From Gammaproteobacteria bacterium (GTDB lineage Bacteria; Pseudomonadota; Gammaproteobacteria; Burkholderiales; Gallionellaceae), in assembly GCA_018813765.1 (NCBI GenBank), contig JAHJBC010000002.1, positions 1-64,000 of the forward strand: DNA of 64,000 nt, written 5' to 3'. Position numbers and translations under genes: made by a program. This document shows, one piece after another, positions 17,182 to 24,837 of this stretch. The stretch's first letter is position 1. Every line of letters starts with the position of its first letter. The notes under the pieces were generated by a model. The model saw nothing but the letters and a program-made list of their open reading frames with translations, did not search any database and had not been told where the DNA came from.

Positions 17182-17223
17182 TTGAAAGCATTCATTTCCA
17201 ATCACGCACCTGCCACGGCCTGA
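17182..17223 (+). CDS. Possible 13-residue leader peptide
   Basis: A TTG with GGGGGGAG 5 nt upstream opens a reading frame MKAFISNHAPATA that ends with TGA, overlapping the ATG of the histidine kinase as TGATG. The kinase itself has no obvious ribosome site, so coupling through this short frame would explain its translation. There is no independent evidence that the peptide is made. Confidence 0.35.
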   Translation: MKAFISNHAPATA

Positions 17224-20200
17224 TGGCTACCGAGCCCATTACAGAACAGGGCCGGATCTGGACACAGACAGAGACATTGCTGCTGCTGGCGCTGGTCTAT
17301 TTTGCCAGCGCAAAACTGGGGCTGTATTTTCCGACCCACGACAGCCACATCACCCTGTTCTGGATACCCACCGGCTTGGCCGTGGCAATCCTGTTGCGCT
17401 GGGGCTCGCCCTACATCGTTGGCGGCATCTTCCTCGGCGCGTTCCTCTTCGACATCTCGCTGGGCACCAGCATCCCGCTCTCCCTGCTCAGCGCCACCGG
17501 CAACACGCTCACGCCGCTGAGCGCGGCATGGCTGCTCAAACGCTGGCGCTTCGACCCTGCCTTCACCCGGCAATATGACCTGCTGGACCTGATTGCCGCC
17601 GCCGCGCTCAGCCCCTTGCTGCCCGCGATGATCGGCATCACCACCCTGTGGCTGGGCGGCCTGTTGCAGCCGGTCGGCATGCCCATCGCCTGGCTGAACT
17701 GGTGGCTGGGAGACATGATCAGCGTATTGCTGGTCAGCCCCCTGCTACTGAGCATCAGCAAAGCCAGTTTTGCAGAACTTCGCCAACGCCCCGCCCAGAT
17801 GCTCATATGCACAATGCTGCTTGGCATTTCTGGAACCTTCGTATTCCTCGTCAATCTCGAAGCGCACATCCTGCCGCTGGCCTTCCTCCCTCTGCCCATG
17901 GTGCTGTGGGCCGCGCTGAGACTGGGCGCGACCGGCGCTTCGCTTTCCGTACTGGCGCTGTCACTGATCACCGCCATCGGCACGGCAATGGGCAAAGGCG
18001 TGTTCGGCTCGCTGCCCGAACCGCATGGCATGTATATGGCCTGGCTGTATATGTTCATCACAGCGTTGATCGGACTGATGGCAACGGCCCTGCTGGGTGA
18101 ACGCAAGAAGATCGAAGAATCGCTACGCAGCGTGAACGAACTGCTGCGTGACACACAGTCCGTTGCCAGGATCGGCAGCTGGCGGCTCGATATCCCCAGC
18201 AACAAACTGATCTGGTCGGAAGAGACCTACCGCATCTTCGGTATCCCCGCCGGCACACCGCTTACATACGATACTTTCCTTTCTGCGGTGCATCCGGATG
18301 ACAGAATGATGGTCAGCAACGCCTGGCAGGTGGCGCTGGATGGCAACCCCTATCAGATCCAGCACCGCATCATCGTCGATGGCAAGATCCGCTGGGTGGA
18401 AGAGCGCGCACAACTGGGGATAGACGCATGCGGTAACGTGCTGTCCGGCACCGGCTCGGTGCAGGACATCACCGACAGCAAGGAAGCGCAACAACGCATC
18501 GAACACAGCGAGGCCCGGTACAAGGCGCTACTGCAGCAAGCCGCCGATGCGATGTTCATCCATGATTTCAGCGGTCGCATCCTCGAAGTCAACCAGCAAG
18601 CCTGCGACACACTGGGCTACAGCAGCGAGGAGTTGTGCGGGATGCATCTGGAGAAAATTGCGCCCAATTTCCAACTGAACGTCAGTCAACCCAAATGGGA
18701 ACTGCTCGAACCGGGCAAGCCGGCCTGTTTCAACGCCACCCACCGCCGCAAGGACGGCAGCATCTTCCCGATCGAGGTGCGTCTGGTATCGCTCACGCTC
18801 GATAACGAAAAAGTGATCATGGCGCTGGCCAGCGACATCACCGAGCGCAGGCGCTTCGAAGCCGCATTGCAGGAATCGGAGGCGCGTTACCGTAACTTTG
18901 CCGAGCAGCTTCCACTGGGCGTCGTCGTCACACATGAGGGATCGATCAAATACGTCAACCAGGCATCGATCGACCTGATCGGTTACAGCGCAGAAGAACT
19001 GCTTGACCATCCCTTCCTCCCGCTGGTGCATGAAGAAGATCGTGACTGGATACAGGAAATGCACCAGCAACGCATGCAAGGCAAGCAGGCCAAATCCTTC
19101 TACGTGGTCAGGATGAGGCGCAAGGACGGACAGATTCGGCAATGGGAGATGCGTGCCAGCACCATAGACTGGAAGGGCAAACCATGCGGCTTCGGGATCA
19201 TCGCCGACATCACGGAGCGCATCGAACTGGAGGAACAACTGCGCGACTCGCTACGCCAACTGGAAGAGAAAGAGCTTTCCAAGACCCGCTTCCTTGCCGC
19301 CGCGGGCCATGACCTGCGCCAGCCGATCGCCGCTGCGAATCTGTACGTGGACACTCTCAAGCTCTGTGCCACCAGCGAACATCAGATGAAACTGGTCGAC
19401 CGGCTGGAACAGTCGATGAACGTCTTTTCCACCCTGCTGGATAGTTTGCTGAACATCTCCAAATTCGATGCCGGCCTGATCAAGCCGCATTTCGACTCTT
19501 TCGACCTGGCAGAACTGTTCTACTGGGTGGAACAGAATTTCGCGCAAACCACGCTGAACAACGATCTCGACCTGCGCCTCTCCTTCCCCCTCAACAGACC
19601 GCTGATCGTACGTACCGATATCGGCCTGCTGCAGTCCGTGGTGATGAACCTGGTCACCAACGCGATCAAGTTCACCCCGCATGGCGCCATCCTCGTCAGC
19701 GCCCGGGTGCGCGGCGAGCGCGTGCTGCTGCAGGTATGGGACACCGGATGCGGCATCGCCGAAGCCGACCTGCCATACATCTTCGACGAGTTCTTCCAGG
19801 CGAACAATCACCAGCGCAGCCGCGAGGCCGGTCTGGGGTTGGGACTCTCCATCTGCCAGCGAGCCATGTCGCTGCTCGGCGGAAAGATCACCTGCCGCTC
19901 GCGTCCGGGACACGGCTCGGTGTTCGAACTCGACATCCCGCTCGATAGCGAGCTATGCCAGACCGGGCATTTTCCTCATGTCGGCGCCGAGACTGTCGAA
20001 CCCTTCGACCTGGCCCTGCTGCATGGCAAACGCGTCGTCGTACTCGAAGACGATGCACTGGTCGCCAACGGCCTGCTCGACCTGATGCAGAACCTCGGCG
20101 CAAAAGTGTTGCACTTCACCAGCACGGAAGAGGCATTGCAGCATGAAGAGGCCGCGCTGGCAGACTACTTCATCGTCGACTTCGCGCTGAGCGGCAAATT

Positions 20201-20387
20201 GAGCGGCATCGATTTCCTCAGGACCATGCAGAGCGAACAGCAGACCCCCATACACGCGGTCATCATCACCGGCGAGACCTCATCCAGCTTCATCAGCAGC
20301 AGCAAAGACCTGCCCTGGCCCGTGCTGCACAAACCGGTCAACCTCGCCAGACTGCATACCAGCCTGCATAGACAGACGCTGCACTGA
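17223..20387 (+). CDS. Hybrid sensor histidine kinase, MASE1-PAS-HisKA-HATPase-REC
   Basis: The 1054-residue protein starts with a MASE1-type membrane domain of about eight segments (residues 15-290). About three PAS regions follow, with PAC-like ends such as VQDITD and MALASDITERR. The kinase core has the H-box GHDLRQP (H696), an N-box region LVTNAIKFTPHG and the G boxes DTGCGIAEADL and GLGLGLSI. A C-terminal receiver domain has D986 in FIVDFAL and the conserved lysine in HKPVN. No output regulator is adjacent. It is paralogous in its C-terminal half to the kinase at 40945. It lies directly before an envelope operon whose leader is homologous to its own. Confidence 0.9.
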   Translation: MATEPITEQGRIWTQTETLLLLALVYFASAKLGLYFPTHDSHITLFWIPTGLAVAILLRWGSPYIVGGIFLGAFLFDISLGTSIPLSLLSATGNTLTPLSAAWLLKRWRFDPAFTRQYDLLDLIAAAALSPLLPAMIGITTLWLGGLLQPVGMPIAWLNWWLGDMISVLLVSPLLLSISKASFAELRQRPAQMLICTMLLGISGTFVFLVNLEAHILPLAFLPLPMVLWAALRLGATGASLSVLALSLITAIGTAMGKGVFGSLPEPHGMYMAWLYMFITALIGLMATALLGERKKIEESLRSVNELLRDTQSVARIGSWRLDIPSNKLIWSEETYRIFGIPAGTPLTYDTFLSAVHPDDRMMVSNAWQVALDGNPYQIQHRIIVDGKIRWVEERAQLGIDACGNVLSGTGSVQDITDSKEAQQRIEHSEARYKALLQQAADAMFIHDFSGRILEVNQQACDTLGYSSEELCGMHLEKIAPNFQLNVSQPKWELLEPGKPACFNATHRRKDGSIFPIEVRLVSLTLDNEKVIMALASDITERRRFEAALQESEARYRNFAEQLPLGVVVTHEGSIKYVNQASIDLIGYSAEELLDHPFLPLVHEEDRDWIQEMHQQRMQGKQAKSFYVVRMRRKDGQIRQWEMRASTIDWKGKPCGFGIIADITERIELEEQLRDSLRQLEEKELSKTRFLAAAGHDLRQPIAAANLYVDTLKLCATSEHQMKLVDRLEQSMNVFSTLLDSLLNISKFDAGLIKPHFDSFDLAELFYWVEQNFAQTTLNNDLDLRLSFPLNRPLIVRTDIGLLQSVVMNLVTNAIKFTPHGAILVSARVRGERVLLQVWDTGCGIAEADLPYIFDEFFQANNHQRSREAGLGLGLSICQRAMSLLGGKITCRSRPGHGSVFELDIPLDSELCQTGHFPHVGAETVEPFDLALLHGKRVVVLEDDALVANGLLDLMQNLGAKVLHFTSTEEALQHEEAALADYFIVDFALSGKLSGIDFLRTMQSEQQTPIHAVIITGETSSSFISSSKDLPWPVLHKPVNLARLHTSLHRQTLH

Positions 20388-20429
20388 CAGGCAAGCGCCG
20401 CCCCTGGCAGCAAGACCCTTGCAACATCG

Positions 20430-20600
20430 TTGACATACCCCGTCGCGCTCGCCTAAAGTTCATCCCGCTTGCAGTTCCGCCGGAAGCACATCGCAGCGCA
20501 TGCACGACGCGAGGCCCATGGCGGGGATTTCCCAGAACAGGAGCTGGCGCAAGACCGCACCCCGTATCGATGGGGAAAGTCGCAACCGCGCCTGTTCAGC
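20430..20600 (+). promoter_or_regulatory. Promoter and leader B, homologous to leader A at 17037
   Basis: The 319-base gap between the kinase and the next gene holds TTGACA (20430-20435), an 18-base spacer and TAAAGT (20454-20459). It then repeats the leader A blocks: GCACATCGC at 20486, CGCATGCAC at 20497, GCGAGGC at 20509, GAACA at 20535 and GGGGAAAG at 20572. About 25 extra bases lie before the last block. The remainder, 20601-20706, shows no further feature except an in-frame TTG at 20614. Confidence 0.5.
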
Positions 20601-20706
20601 AAAGGGAAACTAATTGTTTGCTCTCTCCTCCACCCCCAACGCCTCCGGCACGGGCCGTCCCGTCCGGCATTCGTCCATCCCCTTTTTCAAACGTTCAAGA
20701 GGTTTT

Positions 20707-22575
20707 ATGAGATCCCTGTTCGCATCGTTTATCACCGCATTCGTTCTCAGCTTCCCCGTCATCGCCGCCACGGGCGATCCGCTCGAACTACAGACCCGCT
20801 TCAACCACTACCACGCCGCCTACATCATCAATGCGGACGGCACGGCGGTCGAATCGCACGAATGGTCGAAGACGGTGCTGAAAGAACAGGCGCTGGAATG
20901 GTCCAAGAAAGCCTCGGTCAGCTACAGCACCAGCGCGCAGCAGGCCGAAGTCGTCGCTGCCTATACGCTTAAGGCGGACGGCAAGCGTATCGATGTGCCA
21001 AAGGACAACTACCAGGTCGAAGTAAACAGCGGCAAAGGCAAGGACTCCCCGGTGTATTCGGACTGGTCCACGCTGACCGTGGTGTTCCCCGATGTCGCGC
21101 TCGGCGACAAGGTCGTGTTCTCCTACAAACTCACCCAGACCGAGCCGATGTTCCCCGGCCACTATTCCACCGTGCATTACTTCGGCGACCAGATCGCCCA
21201 TGACGACGTGCGCATCCGCTTCGACTATCCCGCCGCGATGTGGGTGCAGCACGAGGCGCGCGGCATGCAGGAATCGCTCAACGAGACCCGGGGCGAGCGC
21301 AAGGTCGTCGAATGGACCTATACCAACCCGGCCCCGGTCAAGAGCGAGCGCCGCGACTACTCGGTGTTCGATAGCGACAAGATCGCCGGCGTGTCCTTCT
21401 CCACCTTCAGGACCTATGCCGACATCGCTGCCGCTTACGGAACTCGCGCCTTGCCCAAGGCCGCCGTCACCGAGCGCGTGAACAAGCTGGCCGCCGAGAT
21501 CGTCAAGGACAAAACCGCGCCCAGAGAGCAGGCCCGCGCCCTATACGAATGGGTCGCCACCAACATCACCTATGCCGGCAACTGCATCGGCATCGGTGCA
21601 GTGGTGCCGCGCGACCTCGATTTCGTCCTCGACAACAAGATGGGCGACTGCAAGGACCACGCCACGCTGCTGCAGGCACTGCTCGCCGCGCGCGACATCA
21701 GGAGCACTCAGGCGCTGGTCAACGCCGGCTCGGCCTATCGTCTGGCCAAGGTTCCCGTCGTCTCCACCGTCAACCACGTCATCAACTACCTGCCCGCCTT
21801 CGACCTGTTCGTCGACGCGACCTCCGACTCCACCCCTTTCGGCATGCTGCCCTTCGGCGACCAGGACAAGCCGGTGCTGCTGGTCGAAGGCTACAAGGAC
21901 GGCACCAGAACGCCCGTGCCGCCCGCCAGCAGCAACAAGCAGCATGTAAAGAGCAAGTTCAGGATCGCGGACAACGGCACGGTCAGCGGCAACATCGAGG
22001 TCTTCCTGAACGGCATCCAGGCGGCAGGTACCCGAGAATGGGCGCGCAACCTCAGCAAGAACGTCGAAGACGACATGATCAAGGACATGTACCGCTCGCA
22101 GGGCATGATAGGCAGCGGCAAGTTCGTCAAGGACGACCCCACCGAACTCACCGACCATTACCACTACAAGGCCGACTACACGGTGGAGAAGTTCATCAAG
22201 ATGCCCGGCGCCGGAGCGTTCTACATCTACTCTCCGCTCGGCATCGCCACGCCCATCCATAGCTACATCCAGGGCGAACTGGACCCAGAAAGGGAAGCCG
22301 ACGTCACCTGCTCCGGCGGCAGCGTGATCGAGGAATACACCATCGAGCTGCCGAAGAAACTCAAGGTGCTGTCGGTCCCGGAGAACATGAAAGTCGCCAA
22401 CGCCTTCGCCTCCTACTCGGCCACCTACAAGCTCAAGGGCAACATCCTCACCGTGAAGCGCGTGCTGGATGACCGCACCAAGGGCAACGTCTGCTCGCCG
22501 CAGATATCCATCGAGTATCAGAAACTGGCGGAAAAGATCGTGGACAACCTGAAAGAGCAGGTGCTGTACAAATAA
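20707..22575 (+). CDS. DUF3857 and transglutaminase-like periplasmic protein
   Basis: The 622-residue protein has a signal peptide (residues 1-22, FASFITAFVLSFPVIAA). An N-terminal DUF3857 beta domain is followed by a transglutaminase-like core with C315 in GDCKDHA, and His and Asp in the NHVINYLP and DLFVDATSD segments. Such proteins are exported and may cleave or cross-link envelope substrates; the true reaction is unknown. AGAGG lies 4 nt before the ATG at 20707. The frame is open to a TTG at 20614, but that would bury the signal peptide. First gene of a likely operon with DUF6765 and pldA. Confidence 0.82.
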   Translation: MRSLFASFITAFVLSFPVIAATGDPLELQTRFNHYHAAYIINADGTAVESHEWSKTVLKEQALEWSKKASVSYSTSAQQAEVVAAYTLKADGKRIDVPKDNYQVEVNSGKGKDSPVYSDWSTLTVVFPDVALGDKVVFSYKLTQTEPMFPGHYSTVHYFGDQIAHDDVRIRFDYPAAMWVQHEARGMQESLNETRGERKVVEWTYTNPAPVKSERRDYSVFDSDKIAGVSFSTFRTYADIAAAYGTRALPKAAVTERVNKLAAEIVKDKTAPREQARALYEWVATNITYAGNCIGIGAVVPRDLDFVLDNKMGDCKDHATLLQALLAARDIRSTQALVNAGSAYRLAKVPVVSTVNHVINYLPAFDLFVDATSDSTPFGMLPFGDQDKPVLLVEGYKDGTRTPVPPASSNKQHVKSKFRIADNGTVSGNIEVFLNGIQAAGTREWARNLSKNVEDDMIKDMYRSQGMIGSGKFVKDDPTELTDHYHYKADYTVEKFIKMPGAGAFYIYSPLGIATPIHSYIQGELDPEREADVTCSGGSVIEEYTIELPKKLKVLSVPENMKVANAFASYSATYKLKGNILTVKRVLDDRTKGNVCSPQISIEYQKLAEKIVDNLKEQVLYK

Positions 22576-22637
22576 CAAGCGGTTCGGGAACGGCGACAGC
22601 GCCGTCGGCATTGATCGTTCTATGAAAGGGGAAACGC

Positions 22638-23657
22638 ATGGACATCGAATTCCATTACTGGATCACCGGACTGGTCGCCTTCCGCGCCGGCTTCAGCCGC
22701 AGCGAGGCGCTGACCATCGCCTACGCCTCGCAGTACGTCGACGAGAACGACATCAACTACGAGATCCTCAGCCGTAGCGGCGGCAAGCCGTATCACAATT
22801 TCATGAGCCAGACGATGAACATCCTCAAGCCCAAGGACACCTTGATGAGGATCTACCCCATCTTCCACTTCATCCCCGGCGACCCCCTGGCCATCACCGC
22901 GCGCCGCCGCGACGGCGGGCTGCACCTGCTCAACACCACGCCCGACAACGAGAACGCCAACGCCATGCTCGATGCCGCCTTCAAGGCGCATGAAGACACG
23001 CGGCTCTACCGCATCGGCGTCGCCACGCACAGCTACGTGGACACCTGGGCGCACCAGAACTTCGTCGGCTGGTACAACTATCACAACCAGATCGAACTCA
23101 AGCCCGCGCCCGCCATCGGCCACGCTACTGCCGGACACCCGCCCGACTGGGTCAGCCATCTGTGGACTGACGAGCGTCTGGTGGACGGCGAGGTCAGCAA
23201 TCGCGACCGCTTCATCGACGCCGCCGAAGCGCTCTACAAGAAATACTGCGCCTACCAGAAAAGCCAGGGCAACCCGGACCTCAGCGACCAATGGCCCGAC
23301 CTGGAAGACGACCTCATCGCCATCTGCGGCCAGACCTATACCGGCGACTACCTGCAACACCAGGACGTACGCATCAAGAACTACAAGAAACGCCTGAGCT
23401 GGTTCCCCGACTTCGACGAGGAAGAATGGTTCGATGGCGCCATCGCCACCGAGGTGCGCGGACTCAAGGACAACAAAAATGGCATCCTGCACGGGCTCAC
23501 GATATTCAAGGACCGCCACTACTGGAAAGAAGGTATCCCGCGCGAAGAGACGCACTGGTACCGCTTCCAGCAGGCCGTAAAGGAACACGAAAGGTTCGGC
23601 ATCAAGCAACTCTCGCCCGTCTTCCAGACCATGGGCTACGACCTCGCTGCCGTATGA
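22638..23657 (+). CDS. DUF6765-type protein, phospholipase C/P1 nuclease-like
   Basis: The 339-residue protein begins MDIEFHYWITGLVAFRAGFS and contains AYASQYVDEND and HSYVDTWAHQNFVGW. The latter looks like a zinc-binding histidine/aspartate helix as in the zinc-dependent phospholipase C / S1-P1 nuclease fold. I recognise it as DUF6765-like from memory of the N-terminal pattern; the function is not established. No signal peptide is visible, so it may be cytoplasmic. AAGGGG precedes the start. Its stop overlaps the pldA start (ATGA), strong evidence for joint expression with an outer-membrane lipase. Confidence 0.65.
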   Translation: MDIEFHYWITGLVAFRAGFSRSEALTIAYASQYVDENDINYEILSRSGGKPYHNFMSQTMNILKPKDTLMRIYPIFHFIPGDPLAITARRRDGGLHLLNTTPDNENANAMLDAAFKAHEDTRLYRIGVATHSYVDTWAHQNFVGWYNYHNQIELKPAPAIGHATAGHPPDWVSHLWTDERLVDGEVSNRDRFIDAAEALYKKYCAYQKSQGNPDLSDQWPDLEDDLIAICGQTYTGDYLQHQDVRIKNYKKRLSWFPDFDEEEWFDGAIATEVRGLKDNKNGILHGLTIFKDRHYWKEGIPREETHWYRFQQAVKEHERFGIKQLSPVFQTMGYDLAAV

Positions 23658-24526
23658 TGACGAAGCGTGCCCTCCTCGCGCTGCTGCTCGCGCTGCCCGC
23701 CCTCGCGGCCGCAGCAGCAGAGGCGCAGCGGCCAACATCGCTGGCCGAACAATGGACACCGTCGGAACAGGCCCTGCGCATGTACAAGCAGAACTACTTC
23801 CTGTTCTTCGCACACTCATCCAACCCCAACGACACCCCCACCAGCCCCAACCCCGCGAACCAGGTACCACCCTCGTACCAGCTCGACCAAAACGAGATGA
23901 AGTTCCAGATCAGCCTTAAAGCGCACATGATGGGTGAAGGCCGCAGCACGCTCTGGTTCGGCTACACGCAACTCTCGTTCTGGCAGTTCTACGATTTCGA
24001 GCGCTCGCAACCCTTCCGCGAGAACGACTTCGAACCCGAACTCATCCTCTCGCACCGCCCGGAAGGCAAAGAGCTCGGCGGCTTCGATGCCTCCTTCCTC
24101 AACCTCGCCATCGTCCACCACTCCAACGGACAGGTGCTGCCGCGCTCGCGCGCGTGGAACCGCGTCTATCTGCAAGCCGGACTGGAACGCGACTTCGGCG
24201 AGGGCCGTAAACTCGCCCTGCTGCCGCGCGTGTGGAAGCGGCTGGGTGCGGGCGGCGCCGAAGACGACAACCCCGACATCGCGGAATACCTCGGCCACGG
24301 CGACCTCGAACTGCGCTACCAGCACAACGGCCTGGCCACCCTCACCGCGCTACTGCGCATCCGCTCGGTGCAGCTCGACCTCGCCCTCTCGTCCGAACTG
24401 GTCACGCCGCTGTTGCACAACACCAGCCTGCACCTGCAATACTTCGACGGCTACGGCGAAAGCCTCATCGACTACAACCAGCGCCACCGCACACTGGGCA
24501 TCGGCATCTCGATGCCGTTCGAATAA
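23654..24526 (+). CDS. pldA: Outer-membrane phospholipase A1
   Basis: The 290-residue precursor has a signal peptide (residues 1-24) and the OMPLA barrel. The active-site segment is HHSNG: H155 and S157 align with His142 and Ser144 of E. coli PldA, and N169 in RAWNRVY aligns with Asn156 at the same 12-residue spacing. The enzyme hydrolyses phospholipids that reach the outer leaflet of the outer membrane, usually as a calcium-dependent dimer. Its start overlaps the DUF6765 stop by 4 nt. Two adjacent ATGs (23654 and 23657) are possible; the first is used here. Confidence 0.9.
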   Translation: MMTKRALLALLLALPALAAAAAEAQRPTSLAEQWTPSEQALRMYKQNYFLFFAHSSNPNDTPTSPNPANQVPPSYQLDQNEMKFQISLKAHMMGEGRSTLWFGYTQLSFWQFYDFERSQPFRENDFEPELILSHRPEGKELGGFDASFLNLAIVHHSNGQVLPRSRAWNRVYLQAGLERDFGEGRKLALLPRVWKRLGAGGAEDDNPDIAEYLGHGDLELRYQHNGLATLTALLRIRSVQLDLALSSELVTPLLHNTSLHLQYFDGYGESLIDYNQRHRTLGIGISMPFE

Positions 24527-24547
24527 GATGCGCGAGGGAGAACAGCC

Positions 24548-24729
24548 ATGGGAATGCAAAAGATCAACTCCGGCAAACTGCGCGCAGCGGGCTACGACCC
24601 CAAGACGCGCATCCTGCAAGTGCGGTTCGACGACGGCAGCGTGCTACAGCACAGCGCCGTCGGCGAAGGGATATGGCGCAGGCGCCGGGAGGGAAGAATC
24701 CGTTGGATGAGTTGTTTGGCGGGAAATAA
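24548..24729 (+). pseudogene. KTSC-domain gene with internal deletion
   Basis: The first 43 codons (MQKINSGKLRAAGYD and onward) match the intact KTSC gene at 30419. After the shared TGGCGCAGGC about 82 bases are missing, which shifts the frame. The conserved tail GKNPLDELF is still present but only in the +1 frame, ending at 24729. The start has a plausible GGGAG upstream and lies 21 nt after pldA. As written, translation would run on into a meaningless tail. It is a decayed paralogue. Confidence 0.8.
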
Positions 24730-24837
24730 ATGCGACGCTGTCCCGTTTGATTCTCGTTTGATTCTCAGCATCACGATATTGTTGTCCGGCAGGTCAAACG
24801 GAAAGCAAAACCGAAGCTGGTACCTCTTGTTTACTCG

